From positions 202,873 to 266,872 of the forward strand of contig NZ_JBHLUN010000015.1 in the NCBI RefSeq assembly GCF_042433915.1: DNA of 64,000 bases. The letters are read 5' to 3'. Source of the stretch: Roseomonas elaeocarpi. GTDB lineage: Bacteria > Pseudomonadota > Alphaproteobacteria > Acetobacterales > Acetobacteraceae. A program made the position numbers and the translations under genes. The notes beneath the pieces were generated by a model, which searched no databases, was not told the origin of the DNA, and worked only from the letters and a program-made list of their open reading frames with translations. Shown in pieces: positions 1 to 10,270 of this stretch. Each line of letters begins with the position of its first letter. Within the stretch, counting starts at the first letter, position 1.

Positions 1-353
1 GCCTGCCGCAAAGCGTGGGCGAGGCGCTCGACCGTCAGGCCTTCCACGAGGCTCTGGAGCGCATCTGGGTCGTGGTGCGGCTGGGCAACAGCTGGATCGA
101 TGCCCAGAAGCCCTGGTCGCTGAAGAAGACCGATCCTGAGCGGATGAACGCCGTGCTGCGCGTTCTTCACACCACGCTGAGGATGCTGGCCACCGTGCTG
201 CAGCCCTTCATGCCCGCCACCATGGGCGCGATGCTGGACCAGCTCGGCGTGGGCGAGGGGGAGCGGACGCTCTCGACCCTCAAGGCCCTGCCGGACGGCA
301 CGCCGCTGCCGCCGCCGACGCCGCTGTTCCGCAAGATCGAGGCCGACGCCTGA
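1..353 (+). CDS. metG: methionyl-tRNA synthetase, C-terminal part (5' truncated by the window)
   Basis: This is the tail of the class I aminoacyl-tRNA synthetase that charges tRNA-Met in the cytoplasm. The frame is already open at base 3, so the catalytic HIGH/KMSKS part lies outside the window. What remains, about 116 residues, is the alpha-helical anticodon-binding domain. The segment NSWIDAQKPWSLKK is typical of it, and the ending PTPLFRKIE is typical of the MetRS C-terminus. There is no appended Trbp111-like OB-fold, so this is the short form. The stop is followed after 4 bp by tatD, suggesting cotranscription. Identity comes from recalled family motifs; the missing N-terminus was not seen. 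Confidence 0.93.
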   Translation, partial: LPQSVGEALDRQAFHEALERIWVVVRLGNSWIDAQKPWSLKKTDPERMNAVLRVLHTTLRMLATVLQPFMPATMGAMLDQLGVGEGERTLSTLKALPDGTPLPPPTPLFRKIEADA

Positions 354-357
354 GCCG

Positions 358-1131
358 ATGCTGACCGACAGCCATTGCCACCTCGACTACTTCGAGGATG
401 GGGAGATCGAGGAGGTCGTCGCCCGCGCCCGCGCGGCGGGGGTGAGCCGCATGATCACGATCGGCACCCAGGTCGCGCAAGCGCAGAAGGTCCAGGCCCT
501 GGCTGAGCGCTTTCCGGATGTCTGGGGAACCGTCGGCGTCCATCCGCTCAGCGTCAAGGACGCGCCGGTCGCCTCGGTGGAGGAGATCGTCGCCCTGACT
601 CGTCACCCTCGTGTGGTGGCGATCGGCGAGACCGGCCTCGACTACCACTACGATGCCGAGCACGCGGCCAAGCAGGCCGAAAGCTTCCGCAATCATATTC
701 GTGCCGCGCAGCGGACCGGTTTGCCGGTTGCCGTCCACACCCGCGACGCTGACGCCGACACGGCCCGGATCCTGCGCGAGGAGCGTGAGTCGGGCGGCGC
801 TTTCACGGCACTGCTGCACTGTTTCTCGTCCGGTCGCGCCCTGGCGGAAGAGGTCGTGGCGGATGGCGGCTACGTGTCCTTCTCGGGCATCCTGACATTC
901 CCGAAGAGCAACGATATCCGAGAGGTCGCGGCGGCGCTGCCGGCGGAGCGCATCCTGGTGGAAACGGATTCACCGTACCTCGCGCCGGTTCCCAGGCGCG
1001 GCAAGCGGTGCGAACCTGCCTTCGTCGCCTACACGGCGGAGGCCCTGGCCAAGGTCCGCAACCTGTCGCTGGAAGAGCTCGCGGCGCTGACCTCGCGCAA
1101 CGTGGACCGACTTTTCCCCAAGATCCGCTGA
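358..1131 (+). CDS. tatD: TatD-family metal-dependent deoxyribonuclease
   Basis: The 257-aa protein has the complete TatD amidohydrolase-type TIM barrel. Visible metal and catalytic positions are DSHCHLD at residues 4-10, GETGLDYHY with Glu91, VHTRDAD with His127, LHCFSS with His154 and ETDSPYLAP with Asp204. The family comprises 3'-5' DNA/RNA exonucleases acting on single-stranded or damaged DNA in the cytoplasm. Length is normal. The ATG lies 4 bp after the metG stop, and the next gene starts 12 bp downstream, so metG-tatD-MBL look like one transcript. Exact substrate cannot be told from sequence; the older link to Tat export is only a name. Confidence 0.95.
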   Translation: MLTDSHCHLDYFEDGEIEEVVARARAAGVSRMITIGTQVAQAQKVQALAERFPDVWGTVGVHPLSVKDAPVASVEEIVALTRHPRVVAIGETGLDYHYDAEHAAKQAESFRNHIRAAQRTGLPVAVHTRDADADTARILREERESGGAFTALLHCFSSGRALAEEVVADGGYVSFSGILTFPKSNDIREVAAALPAERILVETDSPYLAPVPRRGKRCEPAFVAYTAEALAKVRNLSLEELAALTSRNVDRLFPKIR

Positions 1132-1143
1132 AGGAGCGCCGCC

Positions 1144-1932
1144 TTGCTGCAGGTCACCATACTCGGATGCGGCAGCTCGGGCGGGGTTCCGTTGATTGGC
1201 GGTGCGGACGGGCAGGGCGAATGGGGCCGCTGCGACCCCCGTGAGCCGCGCAACCGCCGCAGCCGTTCCAGCATCGCCGTGGAAGCGCCGGACGGCCGGC
1301 GGCTGCTGGTGGATGCCGGACCGGACCTGCGGGAACAGCTCCTGGCCTGCGGCATCGCCTCGGTCGATGCCATCCTGCTGACTCACGCCCATGCGGATCA
1401 CGTCATGGGCCTGGACGATGTGCGGCAGCTTAACCGGCTGCAGGGCCATGCGATCCCGTGCCTCGGGGCCGAGGCGACCCTGGCCGACGTGCAGCGCCGC
1501 TTCGACTACGCGTTCCGGGAACCCACGCCAGGCTTCTTCCGCCCGGCGCTGACGCCGACCACCGTGCGCTCGACGGACCGGCTGGAGATCCTGGGCGTCG
1601 ACATCCAGCTGTTTCCGCAGGATCACAAGGTGACCGAGACCCTGGGCCTGCGGATCGGAGACTTCGCGTATTCCACCGACGTGGTGGCTTTCTCGGAGCA
1701 GAGCCTGGAGCAGCTGCACGGCCTCGACACCTGGGTGGTCGGCTGTTTCAGCCGCAGCCCGCATCCGGTGCACGCGCATGTCGAGATGGTGGCGGGGTGG
1801 GTGGAGCGCCTGCGGCCGCGTCGCACGGTGCTGACGCATATGGGAACCGACCTCGACTGGGCCTGGATGGCGGCGAACCTGCCGGACGGGATCGAGGCGG
1901 CCCATGACGGGATGCGGCTCCTCTGCCCCTGA
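1144..1932 (+). CDS. PhnP-like metallo-beta-lactamase-fold hydrolase
   Basis: The 262-aa protein opens with the glycine-rich strand TILGCGSSGGVP and carries the MBL metal motif THAHADH at residues 80-86, a later distal metal Asp (YSTDVV) and a C-terminal LTHMG histidine. This is the COG1235/PhnP-type phosphodiesterase group, whose characterised members cleave cyclic phosphate or related phosphodiester bonds. Start is TTG at 1144, chosen because the conserved N-terminal strand begins immediately there. Position directly after metG-tatD is usual in related alphaproteobacteria. No phn genes are nearby, so a role in phosphonate use is not supported; the substrate is unknown. Confidence 0.9.
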   Translation: MLQVTILGCGSSGGVPLIGGADGQGEWGRCDPREPRNRRSRSSIAVEAPDGRRLLVDAGPDLREQLLACGIASVDAILLTHAHADHVMGLDDVRQLNRLQGHAIPCLGAEATLADVQRRFDYAFREPTPGFFRPALTPTTVRSTDRLEILGVDIQLFPQDHKVTETLGLRIGDFAYSTDVVAFSEQSLEQLHGLDTWVVGCFSRSPHPVHAHVEMVAGWVERLRPRRTVLTHMGTDLDWAWMAANLPDGIEAAHDGMRLLCP

Positions 1933-1943
1933 GTTTATTTTAC

Positions 1944-1957
1944 ATAATATATATTAT
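1944..1957. promoter_or_regulatory. 14-bp perfect A/T palindrome in front of mazG
   Basis: Bases 1944-1957 read ATAATATATATTAT, a perfect palindrome made only of A and T inside an otherwise very GC-rich genome. It sits in the 46-bp gap between the MBL hydrolase stop and the GTG start of mazG, about 21 bp before that start. It could be a -10-rich promoter, an operator half-site pair or an easily melted region for mazG. No T-tract follows a GC stem, so it is not a classical terminator. Function is inferred only. Confidence 0.45.
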
Positions 1958-1978
1958 CGAGTTTGAGGATCTGAGCGC

Positions 1979-2839
1979 GTGACCCCTCCTGCCGACGCCT
2001 CCTCCGAGCCCAGACATGATGAGACGGCGAGCCTCGCCCGCCTTCTCGGGATCATGGTGCGGCTGCGCGCCCCCGACGGTTGCCCCTGGGATCAGGTGCA
2101 GGATTTCCGCTCCATCGCGCCCTACACGATCGAGGAAGCCTACGAGGTCGAGGACGCGATTAACCGCGGCAACTGGGTGGACCTGCGGGACGAGCTCGGC
2201 GACCTGCTGTTCCAGGTGGTCTACCACTCGCGGATGGCCGAGGAAGCCGGCCATTTTCGCTTCAGCGACGTGGCCGAGACCATCGGCAACAAGATGCTGG
2301 CCCGGCATCCCCACGTCTTCGCGTCCGGCGAGATCCGCGACGCGGCAGCCCAGACCGAGGCCTGGGAGCGCCGTAAGGCAGCCGAACGTGCGGCCCGCGG
2401 CGAGACCGGTACCCTTGCCGGCGTTCCCGGCAACCTGCCCGCCCTGACCGAGGCGGCTAAGCTAACCCGCCGCGCCGGCCGGGTCGGCTTCGACTGGCCG
2501 GATGCTGACTCGGTACTACAGAAGCTGGATGAGGAAGTCGCCGAGCTGCGCGCCGAACTGCCCGCGGCCGACCCGGCGCGCCTGGCCGATGAGGTCGGTG
2601 ACATGCTCTTCGTGCTGGCCAACCTGGCCCGGAAGCTCGACCTTGATCCGGAGCAATGCCTGCGCGGCAGCAATCGCAAGTTCCGCCGGCGCTTCGGTGC
2701 CATCGAGCAGGGTCTGGCCGAGTCAGGCCGTTCCCCTGCAGATGCGACACTGACGGAGATGGAGGAGCTCTGGCAGGCCGCGAAGCGTGCCGAGAAGAGC
2801 GAGTCAGGCCCGTCAGAACGGGATCGGCACGAAGGCTGA
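1979..2839 (+). CDS. mazG: nucleoside triphosphate pyrophosphohydrolase MazG
   Basis: This 286-aa protein hydrolyses (d)NTPs to the monophosphate plus pyrophosphate, a house-cleaning activity that in E. coli also affects ppGpp signalling. Two tandem MazG domains are visible. The first (about residues 20-110) has CPWDQVQ, the EExxE-type helix YTIEEAYEVEDAI and DELGDLLFQ. The second (about 160-265) has LDEEVAELRAEL, DEVGDMLFVLANL and NRKFRRRF. Length matches full two-domain MazG. The GTG at 1979 is used because the only upstream sequence is the AT-rich intergenic gap. It is convergent with the phosphatase gene on the other strand, only 17 bp away, with no obvious terminator between. Confidence 0.95.
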   Translation: MTPPADASSEPRHDETASLARLLGIMVRLRAPDGCPWDQVQDFRSIAPYTIEEAYEVEDAINRGNWVDLRDELGDLLFQVVYHSRMAEEAGHFRFSDVAETIGNKMLARHPHVFASGEIRDAAAQTEAWERRKAAERAARGETGTLAGVPGNLPALTEAAKLTRRAGRVGFDWPDADSVLQKLDEEVAELRAELPAADPARLADEVGDMLFVLANLARKLDLDPEQCLRGSNRKFRRRFGAIEQGLAESGRSPADATLTEMEELWQAAKRAEKSESGPSERDRHEG

Positions 2840-2856
2840 CCCGCCACGGGCTGCTC

Positions 2857-3693
2857 TCAGGCAGCGCCGATCAGGGCCTCGCGCGCGGCTTCCCAGGAAG
2901 CCCGGTCCGGTGCGTTGATCAGCCCGCCGTCGCGCACCCGGGCCGGATCGTAGGCCCGTCCGTCGAACTGTGCCGAGTAGCCGCCCGCCTCCCGGTGCAG
3001 CAGCCAGCCGGGGGCGTGATCCCAGGGCATCAGCCGGTTGTAGAAGCTGAGGTCGATGTGCCCGGTGGCCAGCAGGCGGTAGTCGTGCGCGGCGCAGCGG
3101 AACTGGGTGATCGAGGCGAAGCGCGGCAGCCGCGTCGCGACGACGGCGCGCATCTCGCCTGGCAGGTAGGTCCAAGACACGGAGGCCACCATCCGCTCGA
3201 CCTCGACCGGGGCAGCGACCTGCATTGCCTGACCCCGCGCACCGTCGGGACCCTCGATCCACGCCCCCTCGCCCCGCAGCGCCACGGCGGTGTCGTCGCC
3301 CAGCGGATCATGGATCCAGGCGCCGATCACCTCGCCCCGGCGGAAGGCCGCGGCCATGGTGCCGAACAGCGGCAGGCCGGCCGCGAAGTTCGAGGTCCCG
3401 TCCACCGGGTCCACCACGAAGGCCAGATCCGCATCCGCCAGCCGGTCCAGCAGGCCGGGATCGGCCGCCGTCGCTTCCTCCCCCACCACGACGCAACCCG
3501 GGAAGCGCGCCTGGAGTTCGCGGGTGATTTGCCGCTCCGCCGCCTCGTCCGCCTCGGTCACGATATCGAGCGGACCGGTCTTGGTCCGTACGTCGCCCGC
3601 CGCAAGGCGACGGAAACGCGGCATGATCTCGGCCCGGGCGGCATCCCGCAGGAGTTGCGCGATGCCCCCGGCGGCATTGGCGGAAAGGTTCAT
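2857..3693 (-). CDS. inositol monophosphatase-family phosphatase (IMPase/CysQ/HisN type)
   Basis: The 278-aa protein is a Mg2+-dependent lithium-sensitive-type phosphatase. Motifs seen: DIVTEAD at residues 43-49, GEE at 71-73, DPVDGTSNF at 95-103 and the late WDHAPGWLLHREAGG. These are the metal ligands of the IMPase fold. Members dephosphorylate myo-inositol phosphate, 3'-phosphoadenosine 5'-phosphate or histidinol phosphate, and the motifs alone do not decide which. Its ATG overlaps the hflX stop by 4 bases (ATGA), so it is translationally coupled at the 3' end of the hfq-hflX transcript. Annotators often call alphaproteobacterial members inositol monophosphatase or 3'(2'),5'-bisphosphate nucleotidase. 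Confidence 0.9.
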   Translation of the reverse strand: MNLSANAAGGIAQLLRDAARAEIMPRFRRLAAGDVRTKTGPLDIVTEADEAAERQITRELQARFPGCVVVGEEATAADPGLLDRLADADLAFVVDPVDGTSNFAAGLPLFGTMAAAFRRGEVIGAWIHDPLGDDTAVALRGEGAWIEGPDGARGQAMQVAAPVEVERMVASVSWTYLPGEMRAVVATRLPRFASITQFRCAAHDYRLLATGHIDLSFYNRLMPWDHAPGWLLHREAGGYSAQFDGRAYDPARVRDGGLINAPDRASWEAAREALIGAA

Positions 3694-4919
3694 GAACGCC
3701 CCTCGAAACGGCCCAGATTGGCCTCGGTCAGCCGGACCTTGAGACGGATTGCCTCCTCCTCGTCCTGGCGGGCGATAACGTCACCGTTCTGGTACAGCCA
3801 AGCAAGCGCCGCCCCGTCCGAGGGCTGAACCGCCAGGTCCACCGTCACCGTATCGGCCGACAGGCGCGCGTCTAGGACCTGCCGGAGCCGTTCCAGCCCC
3901 TCACCCGTCAGCGCCGAGACCGCCACGGCCTCGCCCGCACCCCGCTGCGCCGCCTCGTCGAGACCGCCCAGGAGGTCGGCCTTGTTCAGCACCTCCACCA
4001 CGCGCAGCGACCAGTCGGGATCGAGCGACGCATCCGCGCCCTCGGCCATCTCGGCCAGCACCTTCAGCACATCGGCCCGCTGCGCCGCGGAATCCGGATG
4101 CGCCACGTCGCGGACATGGAGGATGACGTCGGCCGCAGCCACCTCTTCCAGGGTGGCGCGGAAGGCTTCCACCAGCTGCGTCGGCAGTTCCGAGATGAAG
4201 CCCACCGTGTCGGACAGGATCACCGTCCGCCCACTGGGCAGCTCAATGGCCCGCATGGTTGGATCCAGCGTCGCAAAGAGCTGGTTCTGCGCGTAGACGC
4301 TGGCGCCGGTCAGGGCGTTGAACAGCGTCGACTTGCCGGCATTGGTGTAGCCCACGAGGGCGATCACGGGATGCGGCACCTTCTCGCGGGCGCGGCGGTG
4401 TAAGCCACGGGTGCGGCGGACCTGTTCCAACTCCTTCTTGAGCTTGACGATCCGCTCCCCAATCAGCCGGCGGTCGATCTCGATCTGCGACTCACCCGGG
4501 CCGCCGAGGAAGCCGAAGCCACCGCGCTGACGCTCAAGGTGGGTCCAAGACCGCACGAGGCGCGTGCGCTGGTACTCGAGATGTGCGAGCTCCACCTGCA
4601 GCGAACCTTCCCGCGTGCGGGCGCGCTCACCGAAGATTTCCAGGATCAGGCCGGTACGGTCGATGACCTTGCAGTTCCAGGCGCGCTCAAGGTTGCGCTG
4701 CTGCACCGGGGTCAGCGCCGCGTCCACCACCACGACGGCGATGTGATGCTCGCGGATCGCTTCGGCCACACCCTCGACCTGCCCCTCACCCAGCAGCGTG
4801 CTGGGGCGGCGGGCGCGAAGCGGCAGGACAGCGCTGTGGACCACGGTCACGCCGATGGAGGCGGCGAGCCCGATAGCCTCGCCCAGGCGGGCGTCGGAGG
4901 CCCGAGTGGTGCCCGCCAT
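3690..4919 (-). CDS. hflX: ribosome-associated GTPase HflX
   Basis: HflX is a GTPase that splits stalled or hibernating 70S ribosomes. The N-terminal HflX domain (LLGEGQVEGVAEAI; VVDAALTPVQQRNLERAW) is followed by the helical linker with GGFGFLGGPGESQIE and the G domain: G1 VGYTNAGKST at about residues 189-198, G3 DTVG at 237-240 and G4 NKAD. The coordinates start at the first ATG. However, the same frame stays open upstream to base 5030 and encodes HflX-like sequence (LAAVILPWEKPGRAVHE) with no ATG, GTG or TTG. The true start may therefore be a rare codon overlapping the 3' end of hfq. It is in an operon with hfq upstream and the phosphatase downstream (4-base overlap). Confidence 0.94.
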   Translation of the reverse strand: MAGTTRASDARLGEAIGLAASIGVTVVHSAVLPLRARRPSTLLGEGQVEGVAEAIREHHIAVVVVDAALTPVQQRNLERAWNCKVIDRTGLILEIFGERARTREGSLQVELAHLEYQRTRLVRSWTHLERQRGGFGFLGGPGESQIEIDRRLIGERIVKLKKELEQVRRTRGLHRRAREKVPHPVIALVGYTNAGKSTLFNALTGASVYAQNQLFATLDPTMRAIELPSGRTVILSDTVGFISELPTQLVEAFRATLEEVAAADVILHVRDVAHPDSAAQRADVLKVLAEMAEGADASLDPDWSLRVVEVLNKADLLGGLDEAAQRGAGEAVAVSALTGEGLERLRQVLDARLSADTVTVDLAVQPSDGAALAWLYQNGDVIARQDEEEAIRLKVRLTEANLGRFEGRS

Positions 4920-4989
4920 CTCGTGGACTGCGCGCCCGGGCTTCTCCCAAGGCAGGATAACGGCGGCGAGCGTCGGCCCGCCGCGCGTT

Positions 4990-5343
4990 TCAGTCGTTGC
5001 TGCCGACAGTTTGCGGCTCCCGTTGCAAGGTCATGGTGGTTTCGCGCAGCACGCGCTGGGGCTGTTCCGGCATTCCCGGTGCGGCGCCCTGAGGTGCCTG
5101 CTGCCCGGCGGCGGTGCCGTCGAAGAGTTGGATCGGCGCGCCCGGCATCACGGTGCTGATGGCGTGCTTGTAGACCAGCTGCGTATGCCCATCCCGGCGC
5201 AGCAGCATGGAGAAATTGTCGAACCAGGTGATGATGCCCTGCAGCTTTACGCCGTTCACCAGGAACACGGTTACGGGCGTCTTGCTCTTGCGGACATGGT
5301 TCAGGAAGACATCCTGAACGTTCTGGGACTTCTCGGCGGCCAT
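4990..5343 (-). CDS. hfq: RNA chaperone Hfq
   Basis: Hfq is the hexameric Sm-like chaperone that pairs small RNAs with mRNAs. The Sm core covers roughly residues 7-70, with QNVQDVFLNHVRK, the Sm1 segment VNGVKLQGIITWFDNFSMLL and the Sm2 signature YKHAISTV. At 117 aa it is longer than the usual 75-85 aa alphaproteobacterial Hfq, because of a Gln/Pro/Gly-rich, probably disordered C-terminal tail of about 45 residues. The gene precedes hflX as in most proteobacteria, and its last codons overlap the apparent upstream extension of the hflX frame. About 290 bp separate it from the transaminase gene, leaving room for its own promoter. Confidence 0.97.
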   Translation of the reverse strand: MAAEKSQNVQDVFLNHVRKSKTPVTVFLVNGVKLQGIITWFDNFSMLLRRDGHTQLVYKHAISTVMPGAPIQLFDGTAAGQQAPQGAAPGMPEQPQRVLRETTMTLQREPQTVGSND

Positions 5344-5633
5344 CGGCTCATCCTTCTTGTTGGGGTAGGGCGGCAGGAGCCACCCCTCGCCTGAAAGGCG
5401 GCCGCGGAACCAAACGTCCGCGGCAAGTATCGGGCAGGTTCAGCGCAAGCTTCGTCCGGATGCAAGGGCGTAGCGGCCGACCCTTCATGTTTCAACCAGG
5501 GAAACGACTCATCATCAGCATCGATGGAACGAGGAAGCACGGCGCGAAGCGCCCGGACGTGATCCGCGTCGCAACCGGGCCTTCCGCCATCAGCCAAGCC
5601 AGATGGTGTCAGCCCGGCATCGTTCCAATGCCC

Positions 5634-6506
5634 TCAGGCCGCGTTCGGAACGCCGCCCTTCACGTGGCGGGCGAAAAGATCAAACAGCTTGCGCGTCATC
5701 GGGCCGGGCATCCCATCGCCCACCGGCGCGCCGTCGATCTTCAGGATCGGCTTCACGAAGGAGGTGGCCGAGGTGATGAAGGCTTCCCGTGCCCGGAGCA
5801 GTTCGTCCCGAGTGAAGGCGCGCTCCTCCATCGCGATGCCCGCTTCCGCCATTTCGGCCATCAGGGCCGCGCGGGTGCAGCCCGGCAGCACCGACTGGTC
5901 GAGGTGGCGCGTGCGGATCACGCCGTTCTCGTCCACGATCCAGAAGCTGGTGGCGGCGCCTTCCGTCACCTCGCCGGTGGTGCGGTCATACAGGATCGCC
6001 TCGCCGGCGCCCTGCTCCTTCGCGTCCTGGCGCGCCAGCACGTTGGGCAGCAGGTTCACCGTCTTGATATCGGGCCGCGCCCAGCGGAGGTCGGGCGCGG
6101 TGATCGCGCTCATGCCCCAGCTGTCCACGCTCTTCGGATAAGCGGCGATGCGCTTGACCGTCATGGTCAGGGCCGGCGGCACCGGCGTGCTCGGGAACAC
6201 GTGGTCCCGCTTCGCCACGCCGCGCGTGACCTGCATGTAGACCAGCCCTTCCCGCACCCGGTTGCGCCGTACGAGTTCGCGCAGCACCGAGCGCAGCGCC
6301 GTCATCGGCATCGGCATATCGATGCGGATCTCGCGCAGCGAGCGCTCCAGCCGCGCGAGGTGCCGGTCCTCGTCGATGAAGCGGCCGTCGAAGATGTGCA
6401 CCACCTCGTAGATGCCGTCCCCGAACTGGTAGCCGCGGTCCTCGATGTTCACCGTGGCCTGGGACTGCGGCACGTAGCGGCCGTTCACGTAGGCGATGCG
6501 CGACAT
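5634..6506 (-). CDS. dat: D-amino-acid transaminase (class IV PLP aminotransferase)
   Basis: The 290-aa fold-type IV PLP enzyme interconverts D-alanine/2-oxoglutarate with pyruvate/D-glutamate, feeding peptidoglycan precursors. Evidence: the N-terminal IEDRGYQFGDGIYEV, the DAAT-specific carboxylate-binding motif RGVAKRDHVFP at residues 95-105 (the RxxxxRDH pattern separates it from branched-chain and ADC lyase relatives), the PLP lysine at about Lys148 in DIKTVNLLPN, and EVTEGAATSFWIV binding the cofactor phosphate. Its start lies 8 bp after the ntrX stop, so it belongs to the ntr transcript. Related genomes often have a trkA-like gene or nothing here before hfq. Specificity for D-Ala is inferred from the RDH motif. 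Confidence 0.9.
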   Translation of the reverse strand: MSRIAYVNGRYVPQSQATVNIEDRGYQFGDGIYEVVHIFDGRFIDEDRHLARLERSLREIRIDMPMPMTALRSVLRELVRRNRVREGLVYMQVTRGVAKRDHVFPSTPVPPALTMTVKRIAAYPKSVDSWGMSAITAPDLRWARPDIKTVNLLPNVLARQDAKEQGAGEAILYDRTTGEVTEGAATSFWIVDENGVIRTRHLDQSVLPGCTRAALMAEMAEAGIAMEERAFTRDELLRAREAFITSATSFVKPILKIDGAPVGDGMPGPMTRKLFDLFARHVKGGVPNAA

Positions 6507-6514
6507 AGGGGTCC

Positions 6515-7913
<1,399 letters not shown>

Positions 7914-7924
<11 letters not shown>

Positions 7925-10190
7925 GACGCAGGATCTCCGTTTCCCTGGAGTTGTTGTCCGTGCTGGCCGGAGCGTCCGGCCGCTCTGTCACCGGTTTCTC
8001 TCCGGCGACTTGCAGCGGCAGGAGAAGGGAGGCTTTGGCGCCCTGCCCTTCCGCACGGTCGGCCAGCGTCAGCCGGCCACCATGGTCCTCCATGATCTTC
8101 TTCACGATGGCAAGGCCCAGCCCCGTTCCTTTCGCCTTGTGGGTTACGTACGGTTCCGTGAGCTGTTCCCGTTCGTCCCCGGACGGCAAGCCTACACCGT
8201 TGTCCTCGACCACCAAGGCTGCCCAGTCGCCCTGCTGCGTCAAGGTGAAGCGGATCTCGCCTCCCGCCTCGCCTTCCGGCCTCATCACGATCGCGTCGGC
8301 CGCGTTCTGGAGCAGGTTGATGATGGCCTGGTTCAGCAACCGGCGGTCGCATGGCACCACCGGTCCACTCTCCGGGAACTCGGTGCGGTAGTGGATTCCA
8401 GGGTGGGCATCGCGTGGGAGCACGACGGCCTCCCGCGCCACGCGCGAAAGGTCCTCCGGCCGGATCACCGGCTGCGGCATGCGGGCAAAGGCCGAGAACT
8501 CATCCACCATGCGTCGCAGGTCGCCCACCTGCCGCACGATGGTGTCCGTGCAGATGCGGAACGTGTCAGGGTCGGAGGAGATTTCCTTGAGGTAGCGGCG
8601 CTTCAGCCGCTCGGCCGAAAGCTGGATCGGGGTCAGCGGGTTCTTGATCTCGTGGGCGATACGGCGCGCCACGTCGGCCCAGGCGGCCTTGCGCTGCGCC
8701 GAGAGCAGTTCCGTCACGTCGTCGAAGGTCAGCACGTAGCCCGCCACCGCGCCGTTCTGCACCTCCGCCCCCAGCCTGGCGATCACCGTGCGGCGGGAAT
8801 TGGCGAGCCGGATCTCCGCCGTCTGCGGGCGCTCCGGCGCGGCCGCGGCCGCGGTTGCCAGCGCGCCGAACTCGGGCACGACCTCCGGCAGCGACCGGCC
8901 CACCGCGGCCTCAAGATCCTGTCCCAGCAGCTCCGAGGCGGAACGGTTGGGCAGGTTCACCCGCCCTTCCGCGTCGAGACCGACGACGCCGGCCGAGACG
9001 CCCGAGAGCACCGTCTCAGTGAAGCGCCGGCGCTCGTCGATCTGTCGATAGGCTTCCATCAGCTCGGAGCGCTGCGCCGCCAGCTGGTTGGTCATGCGGT
9101 TGAAGGCACGCGACAGCGAGGCGACCTCGTCGTCGTGCTCACCTTCCTGCACCTTCACCGACAGGTCGCCGCCCCGCACGCGCTCGGCCGCGGTGATCAG
9201 CCCCGCGATGGGCCGCACGATCTGGTTGGCGATCACGAGGCCGATCAGCACCGCCGCCATCAGCACCAGCAGCCCCGCGATGGCGAAGATCATCGCGAAG
9301 GTGATCTGCAGCCAGGACCGGTTGCTGTCGAGCTGGTTATAGGCCGCGAAGGCACGCTCGGTGGCACGCATGTGCTCCAGCACGCCGGAGTCCACCGGCC
9401 GGCCTATCTGCAGCAGGAGGCCGGGCTGGATATCGAGCATCACCAGCGCCTGCACCCGCGCCTGGTCATCCTCGTTGGGCAGCACCACCACCTCACCGGA
9501 GCGCGCCATCTCCATGGCCCAGGCCTCGGGCAGCTGCACGATCGACGTGCTGGTGAAGCCGGCATGGGCGATGACCTGGCCCAGTACCGGCTCGAACACC
9601 ACGGCTTCGGTCAGCCCGCGCATGGCGGTGTGGGTCGCCAGCAGCCGAGCGAAGGCCTGTGGGTTGTCCTGCAGGGTCGCCCTGGCACGGTTCAGGTCGG
9701 CGGCCATCACCAGTGCGTCGGCACGAATGGCGTTGCGATGCTCATCCAGGTAGGCGCGCGATGCCACGAGGCTGGCTTCGAGCGTGGAGCGGACGCGGTC
9801 ACTGAACCAGGCCTGGATGCCGAGGTTGAAGAACACCGCCGCGAAGATGCCGACCAGCAGGGCCGGCACCACGGCCACCACGCCGAACAGCAGCACCAGC
9901 CGCCCGTGGAGGCGCGAGCCCGCGCTGCCCTTACGACGCTCCACCCAGACGCGAACCAGCCGCGCCGCCAGCGAGGCCAGCAGGAGCAACAGGAAGGCCG
10001 CGTTGACCATCACCATGGCCGCGACCTGCCCCGGCTTGGTGGGGCCGAAGGGACTGCCGCCGGACAGCAGCGTGAAGGTGCCGATGCCCAGCAGCAGGGC
10101 ACCGAGGGCCAGTCCCAGGGTCATGGCCCGCCCGAGCAGCGCGTCGCTCAGGCGCCGGGCGAGGTTACGGCGAGGTCGGTCGGAGGTCAT
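7914..10190 (-). CDS. ntrY: NtrY membrane sensor histidine kinase
   Basis: The 758-aa inner-membrane kinase phosphorylates NtrX. Segments seen: hydrophobic helices near residues 24-44, 55-78 and 98-124, an extracytoplasmic sensing region of about 125-295, a fourth helix at 296-324, a HAMP linker (about 318-372, IVRPIAGLITAAERVRGGDL), a PAS domain (about 388-495, SGVSAGVVGLDAEG), the HisKA H-box IAHEIKNPLTPIQLSAERL with phospho-acceptor His513, and the ATPase N box LLQNAADAI, G1 VEDNGVGLP and G2 GTGLGLAIVKKI. The architecture is that of alphaproteobacterial NtrY. It follows ntrC after 80 bp and overlaps ntrX, so the two-component pair is translationally coupled. Confidence 0.96.
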
Positions 10191-10270
10191 GCCGGGCTAT
10201 CCTAGAACGGATCATCCCGGCCTGTGATGCCCCGATCGCACGCCGGCCCCAGCGCCGGAGGAGCGACCGG

